64,000 nucleotides of DNA from Shimia sp047124445 (GTDB lineage: Bacteria; Pseudomonadota; Alphaproteobacteria; Rhodobacterales; Rhodobacteraceae), in contig NZ_CP138921.1 in assembly GCF_047124445.1 (NCBI RefSeq), positions 3,162,001 through 3,226,000 on the forward strand. The letters are read 5' to 3'. Under the pieces are notes generated by a model. It was given only the letters and a program-made list of their open reading frames with translations. It was not told the DNA's origin and made no database searches. Below, piece by piece: positions 9,631-16,594 of this stretch; position 1 is the stretch's first letter, and every line of letters starts with the position of its first letter. Position numbers and translations under genes: made by a program.

Positions 9631-11163
9631 CTAGCTGCGATCCCGGATGGAATAATACACCAGCGTCAAGATCGACCAGGTCAACAACAGACACACAGCG
9701 GCAATAAACGCCAAGGTCAACCGTTTGGGGTGCTCGCTGGATTCCGCCAGAGTGGGGGGCACGTAGGTCGCCAAATACCGGCTTTGGCGTTGTGCCTTAG
9801 CCCGTGCCACATCCACCGCAGCAAGCGTCGCGCGATAAGTTTCTTCGGCAAATTCTCGATCCACCACCAGCCCTTCATATTCGGCAATCAGATCCGGGTA
9901 GTCTTCCTGCCCGGCGCCGGTTTCCACAGATTCCGTGGCAAAGGCCTCCCGCTCCAGCTTGATGCGGTCCTGAATCGCGGTGATTTTGCGCTGTGTTTGC
10001 GACAGGCGCGGGTCATTGGGCGAAGTGCTGTCTTTAAGCAAATCATACTCAATCAAGGCTTCAGCCAGTTGTTGCTGGAGATTGCTCATCACCCCCATGC
10101 GCCCCTGAATGTCCGACGCCGGGTCGACGATACGTGTGCGCGTCCGGAACGCGGTGAGCGCCTCTCTGGCGTCTTTCAACCGCCCAACAGAGGCGTCCAG
10201 ATCTTCGCGCGCATAGCGCATGGCATCTTCACGCGCGGTTTCGTTCAGCGCGTTGATCATTGCTTGGCTTTGGTCCACGATGTTTGATGCAATGGCGTGG
10301 GCCGTCTCCGCATCAAAGGCCAAAACCTGCACGTCAATCAGACCGGAGGCGCTGTCGAGGGAAACTTTGACAATCCGTGTCCAGAACCATTCCAGGTCTT
10401 CAATGGTCGCGTCCGGCCACAACGCGAACACCGGATCTTCTTCCCAGTATTGGCTGTAATGCGCGCGCAGCCCCACATTTTCTTCCACCAGACGCACCAT
10501 GCGTTGGCTGAGAATAAACTGGTAAAGGATCTCGCCATCACCGGCGCTGCTGCTCCCGGCCAGTTGAGCCAGGCCGCCGAGGATTTCTTGCGCACCGCCG
10601 CTTTCTTCCTGGCGCACGGTGAAACCGGTCACAGAGCCATATTGGTCTTTGGCGACGCCCCACAGGTATCCAACCACGCCAGCGAGCGGCAACACCACAA
10701 GCACAACAAAAGACGCCACGATCACCCAATGACGTGGGCTCATACGCGCCGGTTTGGCTGGGGGCCTCACTGGCGGCGCTGACGGTTGCTCTGCCTGCCT
10801 GGGGGCAGGTGTTGGAGCAGGTTCTGGAGCTGGTACGGGCAAGTTTTGTGATTGCGTGTTCCCGGTATTTTCAGACGCAGAGCCGTTGTTTTCAGAGGCG
10901 TTTGCTGGTTTGGCGGAGGCTTCCGTCCGGGCATTCGCAGCCTTACCCGCGCCCTTGTTATTGGCACCCCGATTGGGCCCGCCCTTGCCGCCAGCCGCGC
11001 CGGCCACAACTTTCAGATTGTCAGGTTTACCTGCTGCTGCGCCCGCATTTTGGGAGTGTTTCCCCCTTTTCGGATTTTGCTGCTTCTGTGTGTTGTGACC
11101 ACCTTTAGAAACAGAATTCTTCTCAGCTTTAGGTGCACCTTGCCCCTTGGATGCATCTGCCAT
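9631..11163 (-). CDS. kpsE: Capsule export inner-membrane polysaccharide co-polymerase (KpsE/BexC type)
   Basis: Periplasm-spanning adaptor of ABC-dependent capsule export. It has a TM helix at about 146-168, a long periplasmic coiled-coil region (QEESGGAQEILGGLAQLAG, then heptad-rich 240-430), and a second TM near the C-terminus (LAFIAAVCLLLTWSILTLVYYS), the usual two-helix layout. I chose the ATG at 11163 (510 aa), preceded by AAAGG about 7 nt upstream, over an upstream in-frame start at 11322. Unusual is the roughly 145-residue cytoplasmic N-terminus made mainly of Lys, Gly, Ala, Asn and Pro, low in complexity. It is divergent from kpsM with an 85-bp gap and is followed by kpsT. Confidence 0.87.
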   Translation of the reverse strand: MADASKGQGAPKAEKNSVSKGGHNTQKQQNPKRGKHSQNAGAAAGKPDNLKVVAGAAGGKGGPNRGANNKGAGKAANARTEASAKPANASENNGSASENTGNTQSQNLPVPAPEPAPTPAPRQAEQPSAPPVRPPAKPARMSPRHWVIVASFVVLVVLPLAGVVGYLWGVAKDQYGSVTGFTVRQEESGGAQEILGGLAQLAGSSSAGDGEILYQFILSQRMVRLVEENVGLRAHYSQYWEEDPVFALWPDATIEDLEWFWTRIVKVSLDSASGLIDVQVLAFDAETAHAIASNIVDQSQAMINALNETAREDAMRYAREDLDASVGRLKDAREALTAFRTRTRIVDPASDIQGRMGVMSNLQQQLAEALIEYDLLKDSTSPNDPRLSQTQRKITAIQDRIKLEREAFATESVETGAGQEDYPDLIAEYEGLVVDREFAEETYRATLAAVDVARAKAQRQSRYLATYVPPTLAESSEHPKRLTLAFIAAVCLLLTWSILTLVYYSIRDRS

Positions 11164-11248
11164 TATGTGCCTTTGTAAAGCATAATTGAAATCTGGCCCG
11201 TTTTTAGCATACTTCCGTTCCGAAACGCTAGCATTGGAAATCCACCCC

Positions 11249-12073
11249 ATGTCCGCTTCAGACAGTCCGCAAATACCCCGGGCACAACGCCCAGCGCGTG
11301 CGAGAGCCGCCCGATTTGGCACCTTTCGGGCGGTTTTGGCTCTGATGTTGCGCGAAATGGGGACGCGGTATGGCCGTTCCCCTGGAGGCTATCTCTGGGC
11401 GTTCCTGGAGCCTCTGGGCGGCATTCTGATTTTGACCATCGGCTTCTCGCTGGTGATGCGAACCCCGCCGATTGGCACCAGTTTTTTGTTGTTTTACGCC
11501 TGCGGTATGCTGCCGTTTTCGCTTTATATGTCGCTGTCCAACAACATTATGGCGTCGTTCAAATTTTCCCGAACGTTGTTGATGTACCCGGCAGTCACAT
11601 GGGTAGACGCGGTTCTGGCGCGCTTTTTGCTGAATGTTCTGACTGGTCTGATTGTGATGATCTGCTTGCTGTCCGGTGTGTTGATTGTGTCAGATACGCG
11701 CGCGGTTTTGGATTTCGGCGCCATTTTTGACGCGGTGTGGATGATCTGCCTGCTCGGGCTATCCGTTGGTGTATTCAACTGCGCAATCTCCGGGCTGTTT
11801 CCGGTGTGGCAACAGGTTTGGAGCATCATAACCCGTCCCCTGTTCATCATGTCCGGCATCTTCTTTCTGATTGATGGGTTTCCGGAAAAGGTCCAGAAAC
11901 TCATGTGGTTGAATCCAATTGCCCATTCGATTTCGTCGATGCGCGCGGGGTTCTACCCCACCTATCGCGCCGAAAATGTGGACACGCTTTACGTTGGCCT
12001 GTTTGGCCTGATCACATTGTTTTTCGGCATTGTGCTTCTGGTGCGGTATCACCGTGAAATTCTGAACGGCTAA
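11249..12073 (+). CDS. kpsM: Capsule polysaccharide ABC exporter, permease (KpsM/Wzm type)
   Basis: ABC-2 type membrane subunit expected to pair with the KpsT-type ATPase at 8947-9615. The start ATG at 11249 has GGAAA about 6 nt upstream and gives 274 aa, the family's usual size. After a basic N-terminus and the coupling-helix segment LMLREMGTRYGRSPGGYLWAF, about six hydrophobic helices follow (ILILTIGFSLVM, MLPFSLYMSL, LIVMICLLSGVLIV, MICLLGLSVGVF, PLFIMSGIFFLI, LFGLITLFFGIVLL). The motif LNPIAHSISSMRAGFYP before the last helix is characteristic of this family. It is transcribed away from kpsE/kpsT, which is unusual, and converges on a GT2 gene 5 bp downstream. Confidence 0.9.
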   Translation: MSASDSPQIPRAQRPARARAARFGTFRAVLALMLREMGTRYGRSPGGYLWAFLEPLGGILILTIGFSLVMRTPPIGTSFLLFYACGMLPFSLYMSLSNNIMASFKFSRTLLMYPAVTWVDAVLARFLLNVLTGLIVMICLLSGVLIVSDTRAVLDFGAIFDAVWMICLLGLSVGVFNCAISGLFPVWQQVWSIITRPLFIMSGIFFLIDGFPEKVQKLMWLNPIAHSISSMRAGFYPTYRAENVDTLYVGLFGLITLFFGIVLLVRYHREILNG

Positions 12074-12078
12074 CTGGT

Positions 12079-13038
12079 CTAATCGGTCTTTGCCCACTCC
12101 AGCACGTCCGGATGGCGCACCGAAGTGCGCCGGAGCAACCCGTCGACCACGGCATGTCTCAACAGACGCAAAAAGGCACGTTGTTCACCTTTGTGATGGC
12201 GGGTCTTCAGCAGCCATTTCGGCAAAACCACAAACAACAGCGGCACAAAAAACCACCCCGACGCTTCGCGATACAGCATGAGCAAGTTGCGGTGGTAATA
12301 ATAGATCTTCCAAAGCGGCCGAAACCGGCGGTCGTCATCGCCAAAGGTGGAACAGTCATGCTCAAACCGCAGTTCCGGGATAAAGCCGATGCGTCCGCCC
12401 GATTTGCTGAGCGTCAGCGTGTATAGCCCGTCTTCGCCATAAACAAACAACCGCCCGTCCGGGAAGCCGATTTTGGCAACCGCCTCACGCGACACAAACA
12501 GCCCCACAAAGGACGACACATCAATCTGTTTGGGCGCGCCTTGGTAATCCTCCGGCGTGATGTGGAACCCGTCGCGCCCACCGCGCCCAAATAACGTGCG
12601 TAGGAACACTTTTCCGTGCCAAAACGGGTTCCGGGAGGGGCGGTTCATGTCACAAATCGCTCCATCTGGGTAATACACCGCCGCTGCCAGGGCCTCCCAT
12701 TGGCTGACGTCCAGGTCCTGAAACCTCTCGAAGGTGCCCGCAGCCGGACGCCCATCGTCATCCATCACCACAATCCAGTCGGGATCACAGGTTTCAGTGA
12801 CCAAACGCATGCCGTGCTCAAACCCGCCGGCGCCTCCCAAATTGTCGGACATATGCTCCACGATCAGCCGCGGATCACGCTGCGCCGCAAGCCAGTCTCC
12901 GGTGCCATCGGTGGAAGCATTGTTGACCACGAGCACTTTCTCCAGCGCATCAACCGGCGTGTCCAACAGACGGGCCACAGTCTCTTGCAGTTTTTCGAGG
13001 CGGTTGTAGGTGACGACAACAGCAATCAGTCGCTTCAT
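12079..13038 (-). CDS. Glycosyltransferase family 2
   Basis: Inverting GT-A glycosyltransferase, probably for polysaccharide assembly. The N-terminus has IAVVVTYNRLEKL and VVNNASTDGTGDWL, then DNLGGAGGFEHGM and the metal-binding VVMDDDGRPA (about 90-100). The GGAGGF segment and the later KIYYYHRNLLMLYREASG are typical of the rhamnosyl/galactofuranosyl-transferase-like branch. A short amphipathic or hydrophobic stretch near the C-terminus (GWFFVPLLFVVLPKWLL) suggests membrane association. It is divergent from rfbC across about 160 bp, which fits use of dTDP-rhamnose, but the donor is an inference. The 319-aa length is normal. Confidence 0.85.
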   Translation of the reverse strand: MKRLIAVVVTYNRLEKLQETVARLLDTPVDALEKVLVVNNASTDGTGDWLAAQRDPRLIVEHMSDNLGGAGGFEHGMRLVTETCDPDWIVVMDDDGRPAAGTFERFQDLDVSQWEALAAAVYYPDGAICDMNRPSRNPFWHGKVFLRTLFGRGGRDGFHITPEDYQGAPKQIDVSSFVGLFVSREAVAKIGFPDGRLFVYGEDGLYTLTLSKSGGRIGFIPELRFEHDCSTFGDDDRRFRPLWKIYYYHRNLLMLYREASGWFFVPLLFVVLPKWLLKTRHHKGEQRAFLRLLRHAVVDGLLRRTSVRHPDVLEWAKTD

Positions 13039-13199
13039 GTTTGGGGCTTCCCGCGCTCAAAAAACTTGGTCTCTTATGGGGCAACACATCCCAATTTCAC
13101 TGCCAACTGTCAAATCCCGCGGTGCTGCGCACGTGACAAGCTGACAAGGGATTGATAGCACTCACTTATTGTTTGCAGAAGTCCTTGAGGTCGCGGGTC

Positions 13200-13769
13200 A
13201 TGAAGGTTGAAGCCACAAAATTAGACGGCGTGTTGCTGATCACTCCGGATCGGTTTGGCGACAGTCGCGGCTTTTTTAGCGAAAGCTGGAACCAGCGCCG
13301 CATGGCCGAAGCCGGGATTGATCTGGACTTTGTCCAGGACAACCATTCGCTCTCCTCCAAAGTGGGCACCGTGCGTGGTTTGCACTATCAAACACCACCG
13401 CATGCGCAGGCCAAACTTGTCCGTTGTGGACGGGGTGCGCTTCTGGATGTCGCTGTGGACATTCGCGCCGGGTCCCCAACCTTCGGCCAATGGGCGAGCG
13501 CCGAACTCACCGCCGAAAACGGCAGCCAACTTCTGGTGCCGGAGGGCTTCGCCCATGGGTTTGTGACCCTGCAGCCAGATACGGAAATCATCTACAAGTG
13601 CACAGACTATTATGCGCCGGATTGCGACCGCGCCATTGCCCATGATGACCCTGCGCTGGGCATTGATTGGGGGGTAGACCCCACCCAACGCACGCTCAGT
13701 GACAAAGATGCTGCCGCGCCAAATTTGGCTGACTTAGAGACTGTATTTACATGGGAAGGTGCCGCATGA
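13200..13769 (+). CDS. rfbC: dTDP-4-dehydrorhamnose 3,5-epimerase
   Basis: Third step of dTDP-L-rhamnose synthesis (RmlC): epimerises dTDP-4-keto-6-deoxyglucose at C3 and C5. RmlC cupin landmarks are visible: DRFGDSRGFFSE, FVQDNHSLS, VRGLHYQ with the catalytic His, VRCGRGALLDVAVDIR, and VPEGFAHGF. I chose ATG 13200 (189 aa) over an in-frame start at 13152 because homology begins at once and GAGG lies about 8 nt upstream. Its stop overlaps the rfbB start (ATGA), making it the first gene of rfbCBDA. The upstream 160 bp, shared with the divergent GT2 gene, must hold the operon promoter. Confidence 0.95.
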   Translation: MKVEATKLDGVLLITPDRFGDSRGFFSESWNQRRMAEAGIDLDFVQDNHSLSSKVGTVRGLHYQTPPHAQAKLVRCGRGALLDVAVDIRAGSPTFGQWASAELTAENGSQLLVPEGFAHGFVTLQPDTEIIYKCTDYYAPDCDRAIAHDDPALGIDWGVDPTQRTLSDKDAAAPNLADLETVFTWEGAA

Positions 13770-14812
13770 AGATCCTTGTAACCGGCGGCGCAGGCTTCAT
13801 TGGATCCGCCGTCGTGCGGCTCGCCATCGCCCGTGGACATCAGGTGGTCAATCTTGACGCACTGACCTATGCCGCCTGTCTCGACAACGTTGCCTCGGTT
13901 GCTGATAGCCCGAACTACGCATTTGAACATGCTGACATCCGCGACGGCACAGCTTTGGCCACTATCTTCGACAAACACAAACCGGATGCCGTCATGCATT
14001 TGGCTGCCGAAAGCCATGTGGATCGCTCCATCGACGGCCCCGGCGCGTTCATCGACACCAATGTGACCGGCACCTATACCTTGCTCGAAGCGGCGCGCAA
14101 TTATTGGGAAGATCAGGGTAAACCGGAACGCTTCCGCTTCCACCACATCTCGACCGATGAGGTCTACGGCACCCTAAAGGACGAGGGCCAGTTCACCGAG
14201 GACACGCCCTATGCGCCCAACTCGCCCTACGCCGCCTCCAAAGCCAGCAGCGACCATTTGGTGCGCGCTTGGGGCGAGACCTACCAATTGCCCTTCGTAA
14301 TCACCAACTGCTCCAACAATTACGGGCCGTTCCATTTCCCGGAAAAACTGATCCCGGTCGTCATCCTGAACGCGCTCGCGGGCAAGGACATCCCTATCTA
14401 CGGGCAGGGCTTGAACGTGCGGGATTGGCTTTATGTCGAAGATCACGCCGACGCGCTGATCACCGTACTGGAGCAAAGTGAAAACGGCCGGACCTACAAC
14501 ATTGGCGGCGAAAACGAGGCGCGCAACATCGACCTAGTAGAAAGCATCTGCGCCATTCTGGATCGCCTGCGCCCCGCGGATCGACCTTATTCCAGATTAA
14601 TCACCTATGTGCAGGACCGCCCCGGCCATGACTATCGCTATGCCATTGATCCCACGCGTCTGCGCGAAGAGCTGGGCTGGCGTCCCTCGGTGACCTTGCA
14701 GCAGGGTTTGGAGAAAACCGTGCAATGGTATCTCGACAATCCGGATTGGTGGCAGGCCTTGCAGGCGCGCGATGGTGTTGGGACACGTTTGGGAACGTCC
14801 AAAGGCACATGA
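13766..14812 (+). CDS. rfbB: dTDP-glucose 4,6-dehydratase
   Basis: Second step of dTDP-L-rhamnose synthesis (RmlB), an NAD-dependent extended SDR. It shows the Rossmann motif GGAGFIGS at about 7-14, HLAAESHVDRSIDGP, HISTDEVYG with the catalytic Asp-Glu after Thr, and the YAASK motif at about 160. The NCSNNYGP and GLNVRDWLYVEDH segments are diagnostic of RmlB. The length of 348 aa is normal. The start at 13766 overlaps the rfbC stop by 4 bp and gives MKILVTGGAG. It is followed after 25 bp by rfbD. Confidence 0.96.
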   Translation: MKILVTGGAGFIGSAVVRLAIARGHQVVNLDALTYAACLDNVASVADSPNYAFEHADIRDGTALATIFDKHKPDAVMHLAAESHVDRSIDGPGAFIDTNVTGTYTLLEAARNYWEDQGKPERFRFHHISTDEVYGTLKDEGQFTEDTPYAPNSPYAASKASSDHLVRAWGETYQLPFVITNCSNNYGPFHFPEKLIPVVILNALAGKDIPIYGQGLNVRDWLYVEDHADALITVLEQSENGRTYNIGGENEARNIDLVESICAILDRLRPADRPYSRLITYVQDRPGHDYRYAIDPTRLREELGWRPSVTLQQGLEKTVQWYLDNPDWWQALQARDGVGTRLGTSKGT

Positions 14813-14837
14813 GCCCACGGACCGGCGGAGAGTAACG

Positions 14838-15701
14838 ATGAAAATTCTGGTGTTTGGCAAAACCGGTCAAGTCGCAAAAGAGCTGCAAGCGCTGGCGAGC
14901 GCGGATCTTCAAATCGAAGCATTGAGCCGAGCAGAGGCGGATCTCTTGGATTCGGCAGCCTGCGCTGCCTTGATTGCGCAAACGGATGCAGATGCCGTGA
15001 TCAACGCCGCAGCATACACCGCTGTCGATCAGGCTGAAACAGAGGCTGACGCAGCCCAAACCATCAACGCCGATGCGCCGGGCGCGATGGCCAAAGCTGC
15101 CGCAGAGCGCGGTCTGCCTTTCCTGCACATCTCCACAGACTACGTGTTTGATGGCGCAGGACAGGGCGCCCGCGCGCCTGATGATCCCACTGCGCCAATC
15201 AACATCTATGGACGCACCAAATTGGCGGGTGAAGACAATGTGCGCGCCGCCGATGGCCCGCATGTGATTCTGCGCACCAGCTGGGTGTTCTCCGCCCATG
15301 GCGCCAACTTTGTGAAAACTATGCTGCGCCTCAGCGAAACTCGTGACGCCTTGACCATCGTGGCAGATCAGCACGGCGGCCCGACTTCCGCCGCCGACAT
15401 CGCTGCGACATTGGTCGCCATGGCGCGCGGCCTGATGGACGGCAAAACCGGTGGCACCTACCACTACAGCGGCGCGCCATCCACCACCTGGGCCGACTTC
15501 GCCCGCGAGATTTTTCACATCGCCAACCGTCCGGTCACAGTGACCGACATTCCCAGCACAGACTTCCCCACCCCAGCAGAACGCCCGCTCAATTCCCGAC
15601 TGGATTGCGCCACGCTTCTGTCGGATTTTGGCATTACACCTGCCGATTGGAAGGCGGGCCTCACCCGCGTGATTGCACAACTGGAGCAGGGCACCTCATG
15701 A
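14838..15701 (+). CDS. rfbD: dTDP-4-dehydrorhamnose reductase
   Basis: Last step of dTDP-L-rhamnose synthesis (RmlD), NAD(P)H-dependent. It has MKILVFGKTGQVAKEL at the N-terminus, DAVINAAAYTAVDQAE, HISTDYVFDG, and the SDR YGRTK motif (in NIYGRTKLAGE) with the following RTSWVFS. I chose ATG 14838 (287 aa), preceded by GGAG about 8 nt upstream, over an in-frame start at 14772 inside rfbB. Its stop overlaps the rfbA start by ATGA. The family's usual length is 280-300 aa. Confidence 0.95.
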   Translation: MKILVFGKTGQVAKELQALASADLQIEALSRAEADLLDSAACAALIAQTDADAVINAAAYTAVDQAETEADAAQTINADAPGAMAKAAAERGLPFLHISTDYVFDGAGQGARAPDDPTAPINIYGRTKLAGEDNVRAADGPHVILRTSWVFSAHGANFVKTMLRLSETRDALTIVADQHGGPTSAADIAATLVAMARGLMDGKTGGTYHYSGAPSTTWADFAREIFHIANRPVTVTDIPSTDFPTPAERPLNSRLDCATLLSDFGITPADWKAGLTRVIAQLEQGTS

Positions 15702-16576
15702 CCACGCGCAAAGGCATCATTCTGGCCGGTGGCACCGGCTCCCGGCTGTATCCGATCACCATCGGCATCTCCAAACAGCTGCTGCCGATCTATGACAAGC
15801 CGATGATTTATTACCCTTTGTCGGTGCTCATGCTGGCTGGCATCCGCGAGATCGTCATCATCACCACACCACAGGATCAGGCCCAGTTTCAGCGCACGCT
15901 GGGCGACGGCAGCCAGTGGGGCCTCAGCCTCACCTACATCGAGCAGCCAAGCCCTGACGGTCTGGCTCAAGCCTATCTCTTGGCCGAAGACTTCCTGAAC
16001 GGCGCGCCAAGTGCGATGGTTCTGGGTGACAACATCTTCTTTGGCCACGGCCTGCCGGAACAACTCGCCGCCGCCGATGCGCGCGCCACGGGAGGTACCG
16101 TGTTTGGCTATCGCGTGGCCGATCCGGAGCGCTACGGCGTGGTCGATTTTGACGCCACCGGTGCGGCGCGGCACATCATCGAGAAACCCGCTAAACCCCC
16201 GTCGCCTTACGCGGTCACCGGTCTCTATTTCCTCGACGGTACCGCACCAGATCGCGCCCGCACCGTGACGCCTTCGGAACGGGGCGAGTTGGAAATCACC
16301 ACTTTGCTGGAAACCTATCTGACCGAAGGCGCGCTTCAAGTCGAACTTATGGGCCGAGGCTATGCTTGGCTCGACACCGGCACCCACGCCAGCCTTTTGG
16401 ACGCGGGCAACTTTGTCCGCACCCTCTCGGATCGTCAGGGCCAACAGGTTGGCAGCCCCGAAGAGATCGCCTGGAGCAAAGGCTGGATCAGCGACGCAGA
16501 GCTTGCCGCCCGCGCAGAGGTGCTTGGGAAGTCCGGCTATGGCGCCTATCTTACCGCGCTGCTGGCGGAGAAATAG
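15698..16576 (+). CDS. rfbA: Glucose-1-phosphate thymidylyltransferase
   Basis: First step of dTDP-L-rhamnose synthesis (RmlA): dTTP plus glucose-1-phosphate gives dTDP-glucose. The nucleotide-binding LAGGTGSRLYPITIGISKQL is at about 9-28, followed by PIYDKPMIYYPLS, VLGDNIFFG with the metal-binding Asp, and YAWLDTGTHASLLDAG. These are classic RmlA short-form landmarks. The 292-aa length is typical. It starts at 15698 in the ATGA overlap with rfbD and closes the four-gene operon, converging on mutS with an 18-bp gap. No T-tailed hairpin is visible between them. Confidence 0.96.
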   Translation: MTTRKGIILAGGTGSRLYPITIGISKQLLPIYDKPMIYYPLSVLMLAGIREIVIITTPQDQAQFQRTLGDGSQWGLSLTYIEQPSPDGLAQAYLLAEDFLNGAPSAMVLGDNIFFGHGLPEQLAAADARATGGTVFGYRVADPERYGVVDFDATGAARHIIEKPAKPPSPYAVTGLYFLDGTAPDRARTVTPSERGELEITTLLETYLTEGALQVELMGRGYAWLDTGTHASLLDAGNFVRTLSDRQGQQVGSPEEIAWSKGWISDAELAARAEVLGKSGYGAYLTALLAEK

Positions 16577-16594
16577 GCTCTAATTCGCCTGAAC

